Of a stretch of 64,000 nt of DNA, positions 47,589 to 58,809 are shown piece by piece. Source of the DNA: Thamnidium elegans (Eukaryota > Mucoromycota > Mucoromycetes > Mucorales > Mucoraceae); the NCBI GenBank assembly GCA_025201345.1, contig JAIXMG010000029.1:372001-436000 (forward strand), given 5' to 3'. The position numbers and the translations under genes are program-made. The notes beneath the pieces were generated by a model that was not told the DNA's origin, did not search any database, and saw only the letters and a list, made by a program, of their open reading frames with translations. The first letter of the stretch is position 1. Each line of letters begins with the position of its first letter.

Positions 47589-47930
47589 ATGAAACTTCTT
47601 TACCTTATCTTGTCTCTTTGTCTCTTTGCTTTTGCTACTACTCAAGCTCAAGAAGAAGTTGACCCTGATGATTTCACTATCCAATTCTACAAGTACCCTA
47701 ATTACGATACGGAAGCAGGTATTATTGGCGGCTCCGTGTCTGTAGGAGGCGGTGGTGGTGCAAAGAGCGGTAACATGTCTGTTGGTTCCTTTACTGCCAC
47801 CAGCTTTTTGCAAGTGACTTTATTCACCAAAAAGTATTATAAAGGTAAATCACACGTCTATATTGGCTCTCAGGAAGAGATCAAGCCTGCTTTGCATGTT
47901 GGTAGTGTTAAATGGAAACGTTTACCTTAG
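47589..47930 (+). CDS. Small secreted protein with beta/gamma-crystallin-like motif
   Basis: Intronless, 113 aa. MKLLYLILSLCLFAFATTQA is a canonical signal peptide, with cleavage probably after TQA. The mature part of about 93 aa has no cysteine. Two half-motifs resemble crystallin Greek-key signatures: FTIQFYKYPNYDTEAGI, and LQVTLFTKKYYKGKSHVYIG followed by HVGSVKW. They are separated by a Gly/Ser-rich insert (GGSVSVGGGGG). The sequence F-x(6)-Y-x-G-K-S then V-G-S-V-K is the pattern of the second crystallin motif. This fold call is inference. It is likely an extracellular or cell-wall protein; a TATA box implies regulated expression. Confidence 0.65.
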   Translation: MKLLYLILSLCLFAFATTQAQEEVDPDDFTIQFYKYPNYDTEAGIIGGSVSVGGGGGAKSGNMSVGSFTATSFLQVTLFTKKYYKGKSHVYIGSQEEIKPALHVGSVKWKRLP

Positions 47931-48446
47931 TTTTTTTTTTTTTTTTTTACTTAATAAAAAAAAAAAAAAGAGCCACCTTTTTGTTATGCGTTAAAAATAG
48001 ACATATCTATAAACTACTGCGCCCACTTTTCCTATTTGTGAAACTCTTGCATTAACAATACTAAATCATATTGTACAATCTCTTTATTTTAAAACATTCA
48101 ATTTAACATTAATAAAAAGGGGAGCACGTAGTATCGCATGTAGATGAGTTATTAAGAATAAAGTGAATTATAAACTGTCAATTGTAGAGTATCGATATAA
48201 AAACTCTAATACCACTTCAACAAAATATAAGCAAGTGTATACTAAACGGTTATTAATAGATATAGTTAGGCATATAAATACAGTAATTTTTTTTTTTTTT
48301 TGCAAGTACAAAAAGGGCTGATTGTAACCCTACAAGCAGCTTTTTATCACTGGATATACAATTATCCTAGGAGGGAAAAAATACGTCTTAAAAAAAAACA
48401 ACAACCCCAAATGTTTCGGTCTTTTCTTTTACTACTAAAAAAAAAA
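47931..48446. other. Intergenic before DNA glycosylase gene
   Basis: AT-rich. The glycosylase frame stays open upstream to about 48300, but the only in-frame ATG before 48447 is at 48411. Confidence 0.5.
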
Positions 48447-49165
48447 ATGGCTCCTAATAAAAAACGTAGAGCGACACTTACATCATCGCCTTACTTTAAA
48501 AAAGAAGAAGATACAAAAATAAAACTGGAAGAAAACTTGTCTTTAGATCAAGAAGATAAAGGCGTACAGGATCTACTTGATTATGATTTAAAAGTGTTAT
48601 TTGTCGGTATAAATCCTGGCTTAACCAGTGCGGCCAGAGGACATCATTATGCAGGACCTACAAACCACTTCTGGCCGTGTTTATCTGAGAGTGGACTGGT
48701 AGACCGTAAATTAATCTACAGCGATGATGTGAGCTTACCCTCGTTGTATCGACTAGGGTTCACCAACTTGACTGCAAGAACCACGCGCAAAGCTTCGGAC
48801 TTGAGTCTGGGGGAACAGCAAGACGGTATACCCGTACTAAACACTAAAATAGAAACACTACGTCCTCGAGTCGCATGTTTCGTTGGTAAAGGTATATACG
48901 AAATTTACTCCAAGAAAAAGTGCAAGGTGATGGGTTTGCAAGACCAAGTTATTCCATGGTTATCTGGTGAGGGCGAAACTGTCATCTTTGTAATGCCAAG
49001 TACTAGCGGTATCGTATCTGCATATCTAAGGCCTGCTAAAATAAAGTGTGTAAAATATATATCAATAATAACTTGCAAGTTAACAATATCTTTTTTTATA
49101 GGTTCTTTCAAGAGTTAAACAAGGTTGCAAAGGAACAAGACTTGAAGTACCCTTTAACACAATAA
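48447..49165 (+). CDS. Mismatch-specific uracil/thymine DNA glycosylase (MUG/TDG family)
   Basis: Two exons; start ATG 48447-48449 (MAPNKKRRATLTSSPYFKKE), with a basic, probably nuclear N-terminus. The active-site block VLFVGINPGLTSAARGHHYA then GPTNHFWPCL has the catalytic Asn of G-I-N-P-G. NLTARTTRKASDLS and the C-terminal VIFVMPSTSGIVSAYLRP supply the second MUG motif. The second exon gives FFQELNKVAKEQDLKYPLTQ and stop 49163-49165. An upstream in-frame ATG at 48411 would add MFRSFLLLLKKK, which could be a mitochondrial leader. About 220 aa. It removes T or U from G:T and G:U mismatches in base-excision repair. Confidence 0.88.
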
Positions 49166-49298
49166 TTAAAAAAAAAAAAGCATAGTTTTAAAAAAAGTCA
49201 CTTTCCAAGCCTCAAAAAATTCCCCACCTCCCCCCATTAAGCTTCTTTTTTTTTTTTATTATTTGATACATATTCTTTTGAGAAAGTAAACTTGCCTA

Positions 49299-51206
49299 AT
49301 GTCATCCGAGTCTCGTTTATGTAAAGAAATATTATTAGAAGAATTTGGCCCTTTTGTCTCGGTAAAAAAAATAATTTTTTTGTTTATACCTATCAATATA
49401 ATAACACTTTTTTTTAAAAAAAAAAAAAAAATAGCAAGTGGCACGTCAAATGCTTTTAAAAGGTCGTTTGTCATTACAAGATCTCGTACGATTCACTAGT
49501 TTATCCGCAAAACAAGTACGTGAGTGTTTAGTCGTGCTTATTCAACACGGTATCACCTTCTTTTGCGAGTCTCCTGAAGGGAAAAATGAACCCACTTATT
49601 ATACCACCGACGCAGAGAGAATTATGATGCGTTTACGTATGGGAGCTATTTTAAGAGACGTTACTGATAGGTTTGGAACTGAGGTAAAAAAAAAAAAAAA
49701 AAGGCCTACTGTATAATAATATATGCTGATTTTTTTTTTTTAGGCACAACTTATTTGTAAACTTTTATTTGCAAACGGAAGAATGACTATTAAAGGTGTC
49801 GAGAAATGGGTTCTTCAAAACGAAACGAAAGCTAGTAAGAATACTTTATTTGATCTGTGAAGAAAAAGATCATTGACATTGACGTCCTTTTTTTTTTTTT
49901 TTTACATTAGATTTAGAAAAAGTTATTCAAACATTCAGTCAATTAGTTGCGAATAAATATATCAAGGCAGTCATGCCCGAGCACAGTCGTTCTACTGTCG
50001 ATCGTTTCTTGGCAGCAACCGAAAAGGAATCTGAAAAGTACACCATCATGACATCAAAGGAAATTCAAACGATTCGAAATACCGCCAAAGCACAAATTGA
50101 AGCCGAATACACTTCTTCTGACACAATTGGTATGAAGCGTAAAGCTTTAGATCCACTCGACTATCAACGTAAACGTGCTGCCATTGATGAGTTTGGCGAA
50201 TATGAAGAGGAAGAGGAACTCATTGAAATCGATGAAAAGATCTTTTTCTCGGTCAATTATGATAAATTCAACATGGTCTTTAGAAACGATGCCATTGTTG
50301 ATTTTGCTACAGAACGTGTCAATCGTACTGCTGGAGAAATCGTTAAAGCATTTTTAGAGCATGGAAAAGATAAGATGAAGACATTAAAAGAAGATGATTC
50401 ACGTAAGTTTATATGCATACACGAAAAAAAAAATGTATTTTTTTATTTATATATGAAAAACTATTTTAGCATCTGCTACACCAATTCATATCGCAAATCT
50501 TGTTTCTAAAACTGATATTGTTACAAGAAAAGATATCAACTTACCAAAAGATATTATTGATCCCAACAAGCCCCCTTCTTTACAAGATACCGTACGAGGT
50601 TATATTACTTTACTTAAAACAGATGCCGCTGGATTCGTTAAATCAAAGGATGAAAGAGGAGCAAATCAATATTGTATTAATTTTGCCAAATTACGTAATA
50701 CCATGAAGAGAAGAGTAATGGAAGGGTTAGTTCAAGAACGTTACGGTGTTGCAACGTGCCGTATCCTAAGAATTTTAATTGAGCGCGGAAAATTAGACGA
50801 ATCGCAAGTACAAAAACTAGCCATGTTACCTCCTAAAGATACAAGAGAGAAATTAGCTTTATTAAAGACAAAGGGCTTTGTTGAGATTCAAGAAATTCCT
50901 AGATCGGCTGATCGTGCTCCTGGAAGATGCTTTCATTTATGGTATGTCCCGGTTGAAAAATGCTATGAAGAATTACTAGTAGACGCTTACCGTACTATTT
51001 GTAATCTTCAACAACGTAAACAAAATGAATTGGCAAAGCGTAAGCGTTTGCTTGATATACTCAACAGAAAAGATGTTATAGAAAATCCCGATTTGCTTGG
51101 TGATGGTGATAAGAAGGAGTTAGCCAATTTGAATAAGTTATTAGAGCGTTTAGAAGTGTCCAAGGCAAGAATGGATTCAGCTGTCATGATTTTGAGAGAC
51201 TTTTAA
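49299..51206 (+). CDS. RPC82: RNA polymerase III subunit RPC3 (RPC82)
   Basis: Five exons; start ATG 49299-49301 (MSSESRLCKEILLEEFGPFV). The winged-helix series begins QMLLKGRLSLQDLVRFTSLS with KQVRECLVVLIQHG, then AQLICKLLFANGRMTIKGVE. A middle basic/acidic insert (KRKALDPLDYQRKRAAIDEF followed by poly-Glu) leads to ATCRILRILIERGKLDESQV and the CFHLWYVPVEKCYEELLVDA block, with a C-terminal coiled coil (QQRKQNELAKRKRLLDILNR). About 545 aa. RPC3 forms the Pol III-specific RPC3-RPC6-RPC7 subcomplex needed for initiation at tRNA and 5S genes. Confidence 0.9.
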
Positions 51207-51397
51207 ATTCATCCTTTTTGTACGGGGATTTTCGGTCTTCCCGTATCCCCCCCTCCCCTTTCCTCCAACCAACCAAAAAAAAATAATAATTTAACCCCGT
51301 ATATATATATTTCTTTTTTTTTTTTACTTATAAAAAGGATCTGATAAAAAAAAAATTCATCTCTTTCGTTCCTACTCGAAAAAAAAAAAAAAAAAAA

Positions 51398-51693
51398 ATG
51401 GTAGCTGTTCATCCTATTAGTGATTCTAATGAAAAGCCTATTGCTATTGTAAGCGAAAAGAAGAAAGGTCCACAATATTTCAAAAGTTACTCTCTGCGTG
51501 CTCGTGAAAATATCTCTATAAAAAAGAACGCTCTTATTGATATACTTCAAGATTGCTTCAATAGAGAAACTATTTCTCTTATCTCACTGTAACTAATTTG
51601 CATATATATATTTTTTTTATGCTTTTTTTTATAATAATGCTAATATAAATTTTATATAGTACACTTGGTAAACTTCATGGAGGTTTCGCCTAA
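51398..51693 (+). CDS. Small uncharacterised protein, about 74 aa
   Basis: Starts MVAVHPISDSNEKPIAIVSE after A19 and a pyrimidine-rich leader. Without splicing it stops at 51590-51592 (64 aa, ending SLISL). A 71-nt GT-AG intron (51589-51659, GTAACT to TATATAG) fuses a short exon giving ISLTLGKLHGGFA with stop 51691-51693, which I prefer. Mostly basic in the middle (KKKGPQYFKSYSLRARENIS), then a predicted helix (NALIDILQDCFNRETISLIS). No signal peptide, no family recognised. Confidence 0.45.
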
Positions 51694-52524
51694 ACCCCAA
51701 CCTCAACCTCCCTCCACTCTGTATATTCAATTCATATTCATCTGCACTACTCTTACTTTTAATAAAATAAAATAATACTTACATTTACTATACATTATAT
51801 GAAGCCTAGTAGTAAACAAATCAATAATATGCATAAGAAAACTCGTTTCCAAGTATGGTATGATGTTACATCTACTTGTCATTTTCGTAATATTACTAGA
51901 CTATTTGTGCATGGGAGAGCATATAATTAGTAGGAGAGTAAATGGCCCTTAGCATATATAGTAATACGCATGCTGTGAAACAGAATATTATCTGATCTCC
52001 TTGTTTCGATTTCAAATCTATTAAAAATTGGTACAACATGTGCTTTAATTATACATCCTCCCCGATACCCTTTTTTTTAGGAACAATAAAAAATCCTTTA
52101 AATGGTATTTTAACATTATGTTTTCTTTTCAGGACAATTAAAACTAGATGCAATTTAAATAACATATTATTCCGCTATGCACCAATATATATATATATAT
52201 ATATATTGTACTTATCAATTAAGTTATTATATTATATATAATAAAAATCAATTTATAATCATCTTGCAACTTAAATATAATAAGCTATAAAACGATTCTG
52301 TTCCACGTGAAAAAAAAAAATTATGCAGATAAAAAGCTTAAACTAATAACTAAACAATCAATAACTCGCACCATCTATATCGTTAGGAAAATTAGATAGA
52401 AGCTTTGATTTAATAACGAGAAATAAGTATTCTAGACTATGTAATACTACTTATATAACAGTAACGCTTAAAACATAACAAAAGAAGGATACGACAAAGG
52501 CGAGTATATAAAAACTAATTTACG

Positions 52525-52566
<42 letters not shown>
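52525..52566. repeat. Poly(A) run, 42 nt
   Basis: Uninterrupted A42 in a gene-free region. Confidence 0.95.
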
Positions 52567-52568
<2 letters not shown>

Positions 52569-52654
52569 TTAATCTATCGTAACATGTTGAAGAAATATGT
52601 CTCCTTTTTGATACATATTGTCCACCCTTGAAAATGATTACAATAATCCATATA

Positions 52655-52683
52655 GATAAAACCAAATGATATTTGGTTTTATC
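52655..52683. repeat. Perfect short hairpin
   Basis: GATAAAACCAAAT, a GAT spacer, then ATTTGGTTTTATC: 13-bp perfect arms with a 3-nt loop. No gene ends next to it, so a terminator role is not supported. Confidence 0.8.
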
Positions 52684-53195
52684 TTCAAAATTTTAACTAC
52701 AAAGAGATTTTCTTGATCCATTCTACCGCATAATATTACACAATGTTTTTTATTTATTCCCGTAACACTAAATCAAGAACGATGCTCTTTGAAGAGGATT
52801 CTCGTTGACGAGAATGGTTGTAAACAAATTTTAACTTCCTTTACCTTAAAATAATACTTTTTGTAATAATCTGAAATAATATAAATAGCCTTCAAAAAAA
52901 TACAATATAATACACATTTTGTAAACAACTTTATCTTAACTTATAAAAGATCTTTAAATTAGCTCTTTTATTTTATCTCTTTATTCTATAGTTTATTTTT
53001 TTCCTCCATTGTGCTTTTTATCCAAAACCCTTTATTTACTTAAGTTGTTCTACTTATAAAACAGAACTGGTGCTCACTTAAACTTACTATTACCTTTTAT
53101 TTTATCTCTCTACCACATACCAGATTCTAACAATAGTGTAACAATCAATAAATGGGCTACATACACTATATACTCCCAAAAAATTATAAAATAAT

Positions 53196-53267
53196 AGCAC
53201 CAGTCCGTTTCGATCAGACGACCTCAGGGTTATGAGCCCTGCGCGCTTCCTGCTGCGCCATGGTGCT
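53196..53267 (-). tRNA. Initiator tRNA-Met (CAT)
   Basis: 72-nt cloverleaf on the minus strand. The acceptor stem AGCACCA/TGGTGCT has the initiator-specific A1-T72 pair. The D arm is GCGC/GCGC. The anticodon arm is CAGGG-CTCATAA-CCCTG, giving the three consecutive G-C pairs of initiators. The T arm GTCTG-ATCGAAA-CGGAC has A54 and the ATCGAAA loop seen in eukaryotic initiator tRNAs instead of TTCRA. No intron. A T6 Pol III terminator follows about 11 nt downstream. CCA is not encoded. Close to the yeast initiator in arrangement. Confidence 0.93.
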
Positions 53268-54853
53268 ACTTGATATTTATTCATTCTGCTTTAAAATGAT
53301 AGATGTAAAATATTAAAAATTACACCACGTGATTATCACCTGATTGAGCATCCTTTATTGGTTCTTGACTTGAAATGAACATAAAAGATATAGTTTATTA
53401 AAGTAAAAATACTCAATTGGAAAAGTTATTCTTTATTAGATATAAAAAGGCGATCTTTTTATATTAAATTAAAATGGTACAAATAATGATAATCCAATCT
53501 AAAGTACGTGTGGTAATCAAACTAGAATAGATAGGAAAATCATATGTAAAACTACTAAGAAATCGTGTCATGCAATAACATTAATAATTCTAAACTACGT
53601 TTAAGAAATCAGACCACAAGTTAAGAAAGCTAGCTTTGTAATTGAGCTACTAAAATATAACCTGAAAAATTAATTACCCAGATGTGATATCAACGGCTAT
53701 AAAAATAAAAGTGAATATCAGAATACAAAAAATAAAATATAATAAAAACCATTAACTTTTTAAAGTCTGATAATTTTCTGTTATTATATTTTATTTTTTG
53801 TATTTTGATATCCACTTCTATGTTATAACCATCAATATCACAGTAAAGTAAAAGTATATATAAAAAGAAAAGGAAAAAAGATAATAAAAGAAAAGGTAAT
53901 AAGTTAAAAAAAAAAAAAAAAAAAGAGCTTCGAATTTATAAGCATACTAAAAAAGAGTATTTTCTACTGAAAATAGCAGAATACCTTCCGTACCTAGTAA
54001 TTATGCCCGCTAATAACAGTATCATTTACTAAATATCTAGCCATAGTTAACTTCTAATCTTCACAGAGTATTATCAAACAGTGTTATTTAAAACAGAAGG
54101 ATAATCAGTCAAAATGACAAAGAAGTAAATCTTATAAAGTAAAATTTTAGATGAAATAATAGTAATATTCTCTTTCGAGTGTATATAAGCAATGATAGCT
54201 ATATAATGAAAGATGAGATAGGGATACGGGTTAAAACAAACGAAGTGAACGCTAAAAAGATAACTTAAATCTACAGAAGTTAAGTTTATTAAAAAAAAAA
54301 GGAAAAATAATACCGAAACGTAGCACCAACTTGATCTACCCGACAATTTTATTTTGAAATCGCAATCATAATTATTATTTAACCGTTAACTTTAATCAAC
54401 AATATCAATTGATATTAATTAGCTGACAACATAATTCAGTTGGTTTTTATAATTTTATCCAAGGTGTGTGTTACTTGAGACATTTATAATTTGGGTTTAA
54501 CAGTGTTGACATTTTCTTATCTGTTTGGGAGATAAAGGTAACCATTTGAAGTTTTATATAGTAACTACAACAACTGCAATTATTTTTATATAAGATAAAG
54601 TACACTACGAAAAAGGATAATACATCCAAAAGTAAAATAAGATTTTGCAACATTTTATTCAATATCAAAAGCTATTTTAAACTCTAAGTAATGCGATGTA
54701 CAATAGCAGATATATCTATTACAAATTAAATGGACTGATAAAAAGTTAAATTGAAATAGACAATTTTTTATTATTACTACTAACAATGCTATAACAAAAT
54801 GTGCAAATGACAAAATTTATAGATTCAGGTATAAACTTCCTCTTTCATTGTTT
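53268..54853. other. AT-rich gene-free stretch with inverted repeat
   Basis: No coding region seen. Includes the imperfect inverted repeat 53681-53843 and A20 near 53906-53924. Confidence 0.5.
53681..53843. repeat. Imperfect inverted repeat (fold-back), arms about 65 nt
   Basis: The left arm (about 53681-53747) and the reverse complement of the right arm (about 53780-53843) share an uninterrupted core, ATACAAAAAATAAAATATAA, plus matching flanks (GTGATAT, TATAA, GTGxATATC). They are separated by a loop of about 30 nt. Mismatches are scattered in the outer part. Confidence 0.75.
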
Positions 54854-57800
54854 TTACTCTTTAGCGATTTGAATAACCAAGTCTCCAGAACTTAATGAAT
54901 CTCCAGCTTCAGCAACAACACGATCTACTATACCAGAGATAGGAGCAGTAACTACAGTTTCCATTTTCATCGCACTTAACACAGCAATTTGTTCACCTGA
55001 TTTAATTATTTGTCCTGGCTTGACCTTGATTTCAATAACGACACCAGACATGGGAGCAGCAACATCGCCAGGTTTAGCCAAATTAGCCTTTTCACGAGTA
55101 ACCACTTCGACATTTGCAGTTGTATCGTGAATACCAACAACACGAGCCTCACCATTAAGTTCGAAATAAACATCTCGCTTGCCACTTGGGTTAAGAGGTC
55201 CTACAGCTAATAATTTAATAATCAATGTCTTTCCTTCTTCAATTTCCACTTGGAACTCCTCTCCGATTGCAGGCTTTGAAAGGAAGTAACGCGTAGGAAT
55301 AACTGAAAGATCACCATATTGTCCTACGATATCACGATAGTCAGCAAAGACGCGAGGATATAAAGCAGCTGAAATAACATCGTAATCACGAATATTACTG
55401 CCGTACTTTGTTGTCAATTCTGTCTTGAGAGCAGCAAGGTCCAATGATTGTAACGTAGCACCAGGACGACCATTGATAGGAGGCAAATCACGAATAATAT
55501 TCGAGCGTAAAGGTTCAGGGAACCCACCGTAAGGTTGACCCAGATAACCTTGAAAGAATTCGACAACAGAAGTTGGGAAAGAAAGGGTAGACGCACGATC
55601 AATAACGTCTTGGCCAGTTAAAGAATTGGATACCATAAATTGAGCTAAATCACCAACTACCTTTGAAGAAGGAGTTACTTTAACTAAATTACCACATAAT
55701 TTATTGGCTTCTGAATAAGCTTTTTTAACTTGAACCCATTGTGTGCCGAGACCTAATTGCTGTGCTTGGAACATCAAATTTGTATATTGACCACCAGGCA
55801 TTTCATGATCGTATACACCTGAATCAGCTGATTTGACATTAGCTTCAAAGCAAGAGTAAAGGAGACGTGCTTGTTCCCAGTATGAGTTAAGAGCATGGAT
55901 GTTTTCCATGTTGATACCTGTACCCATATTGGTTTGCTCTAAAGTAGCAACTAAAGCACCCATAGCAGGTTGAGAAGTCATACCAGACATGGAATCAATA
56001 GCAGCATCAATAATATCAGCACCTGCAGCAGCAGCAGCCATCATAGAAGCAACACCAGTACCGGCAGTATCATGCGTATGCATATGAATAGGTAAATCAG
56101 GAAACTTTTTACGCAAGGTACTAACCAGCAAAGTAGCAGCTGCAGGCTTTAAAAGACCAGCCATATCTTTAATACCCAAAATATGAATACCTTCGTTAAC
56201 TAATTGTTGAGTTAAATCGACGTAGTACTCTAAATTGTATTTTGTTTTTTTGGGATCGGATACGTCTCCTGTATAACAAATACTAGCTTCGATTACACCG
56301 CCAGCTTTTTTAACAGCGTCAATGCCAAGTTTCATATTTTCAACGTAATTTAAAGAATCAAAGATACGGAATATATCCATACCCGCTTTGACAGCCTTAT
56401 CGCAGAATTCATATACTACATTATCAGGGTAAGATGTATAACCTACTGCGTTTGCACCACGAAGTAACATTTGAAAAGGAATGTTTGGCACTGATTTACG
56501 AAGTTTGGTAAGGCGATCCCAAGGGTCTTCATGTAAGAAACGCATAGCTACATCAAACGTAGCACCTCCCCAGCATTCAAGCGAAAATGCATTTGAAAGA
56601 CCATGCGCTGTTGCGTTTGCAACTCGAAGCAAATCAATAGTACGGACACGAGTAGCCAATAAACTTTGATGAGCATCACGCCATGTGGTGTCCATAATTA
56701 AAACACCAGGATGGGCTCGTACTGCTTTAGCAAAGCCGGCAGGGCCTTGATCAAGTAAAACTTTTCGCCAACCGTCTGGAGCAGGAGAATTCACATCCAA
56801 CTGGTTTCCTTGAGGATCAGATAGAGTAGGTATATCAATTTCTTGCTTATAAGTGGGCTCACCAACTTGACCTTTCACTTGTGAACCATTTACTACTACA
56901 TCACCCAAGTATCCCAGCATACGTTGAGCTCGGTTTTGGTATTGGACCAGTTGAAATAAATCAGGAGTATCGTCAATAAAGGTAGTCCAACAATTACCCG
57001 TCATAAAGGTATCGTAGGTGACAAGACGTTGCAAAAATGGAATGTTTGTTTTAACACCACGAATACGGAACTCGACAAGGGCACGTACTACTTTACGACG
57101 AGCTACCTCAAATGTAGAACCAGTACAAGTTACTTTGACGAGAAGCGAGTCATAATGAGGAGTAATGACAGCGCCTGCAAAACCAGCACCACCATCAAGA
57201 CGCACACCGTTACCACCTGATGAGCGATACACTTCTATTTTACCAGTATCTGGTTGGAAATTCTTTTCAGGGTCTTCTGTTGTTACACGGCATTGAATTG
57301 CATAACCTCTTTGACGAATGCGTTGCTGAGTTAAACCAAGTTGAGGTAACAGAGCGCCAGCCGCAATTTGGATTTGAGCAGCCACAATATCGATACCAGT
57401 AATTTCTTCCGTGATAGTATGTTCTACTTGAATACGAGGATTGATTTCAATAAAGTAATGGCGGTTTTGAGCATCTACTAAGAATTCAGCAGTGCCCGCG
57501 TTTTTATATTTCACTGCTTTAGCAATCTTGATAGCGTCAGCCAAGATGGCTTCGCGACACTTGCTATCCAGGTTTTTCGCAGGTGCAATCTCAACTACTT
57601 TTTGGTGACGACGCTGAACGGAACAATCACGCTCGAATAAATGAACTACGTTACCGGCACGATCGGCTAAAAGCTGTACTTCAATATGACGAGGCTTGTC
57701 CAAAAATCGCTCGATAAAAACAGTACCGTCTCCAAATGCTGCTAATGCTTCGGATTTTGCACGGTTAAATGAGTCTTGAAAGGATTCCGCGTCACGTACT

Positions 57801-58569
57801 ACTCGCATACCTCTACCTCCACCTCCCATAGCTGCTTTGATGATAACAGGAAAACCGTGTTCCTCGATAAACTGTTTACCGTCCGTGTATTCACTGACTG
57901 GACCTGGTGTACCTGGTACAACTGGTACATCACATTCCATAGCTATTTTTTTTTTTTTGTTATTTAGTATTGCGTATATGATGCACCTTTTTTTTTCTTA
58001 CCTATAGTTCTAGCTTTTGTTTTATCACCTAAACTATCAATAACTTCAGGAGTAGGGCCAATAAAAGTAATACCGGCAGCTTCTACTTTACGAGCGAATT
58101 CAGCATTCTCGGATAAAAAACCGTAACCTGGATGTATCATGGATACATTTCTTTCTTTAGCAATACGAATAATTTCGTCTTGAGCCAAGTAAGCGCCAAC
58201 AGGAGTGAATTGACCTATTTGACCGATTTGATATGCTTCATCTGCCTATAGAAAAAAAAAAAGAAAGAAAGATGTAAGTGCATATAAATAAATAAGTTTT
58301 TTATTTGTGTACCTTATAACGATGCATAGATAATCTATCTTCGTTTGAAAATATTGCAACGGTTCTCATAGAAAGTTCATGAGCTGTACGGAAAACACGG
58401 ATAGCGATTTCCTATATTTTTTCGTAAGTATAAAACGTACTTTTTTTTTTAGAGTACTTACACCACGGTTAACGACCATCAATTTCCTAAGGTTTCCCAT
58501 CACCTCACTATTTCTACGAATAGTTTCAACCGAGTGTTCACGTACGGGTGGTTTCAAGTTTTCAGACAT
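54854..58569 (-). CDS. PYC1: Pyruvate carboxylase, cytosolic type
   Basis: Four exons; start ATG 58569-58567 (MSENLKPPVREHSVETIRRN) with no mitochondrial leader. The biotin carboxylase domain comprises GNLRKLMVVNRG, EIAIRVFRTAHELS, MIHPGYGFLSEN, the ATP-grasp loop AAMGGGGRGMRVV, FIERFLDKPRHIEVQLLAD and YFIEINPRIQVEHT. The carboxyltransferase domain has LIMDTTWRDAHQSLLATRVR, the metal-site HMHTHDTAGTG and the AMGALVATLEQ region. The biotinyl domain carries VLSAMKMETVV with the biotinylated Lys. About 1,180 aa, usual for eukaryotic PYC. It makes oxaloacetate from pyruvate, bicarbonate and ATP. In Rhizopus-type fungi the cytosolic form feeds fumarate and malate production. Confidence 0.97.
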
Positions 58570-58809
58570 GATATAAAAATTTCGTGTCTTTTCTTTAAAG
58601 AAAAAGAAAAAGAAAATAAAGATAAAAAAAGGTTTGTTTTTGTATTTATAAAAACTGGAAAAAAGGGAAATAATATATATGAAACAAGTTTTATTTAAAC
58701 ATGTTTGAAGGACATGAAGGGGGGGGGGGGAGGATTACACAGACAAAAAAAAAAATAAAAAAAATTATATAATACACGAAACAATATATATAAGAAAAAA
58801 AAAGGGGGG

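Larger units (their letters stand above)
51694..53195. other. AT-rich gene-free stretch
   Basis: No coding region seen. Contains (AT)n at about 52185-52206, A42 at 52525-52566 and a perfect 13-bp hairpin at 52655-52683. Confidence 0.5.

Noticed and set aside
52655..52683. Hairpin as a transcription terminator
   Set aside because: No gene ends nearby, and eukaryotic Pol II genes do not use hairpin terminators; kept only as a repeat.
51694..54853. Possible regional centromere
   Set aside because: AT-rich and gene-poor, but only 3.2 kb, with an active-looking tRNA and no retroelement cluster; no sequence evidence for kinetochore binding.
56481..57402. Plus-strand frames opposite pyruvate carboxylase
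   Set aside because: Antisense shadows of a conserved coding exon.
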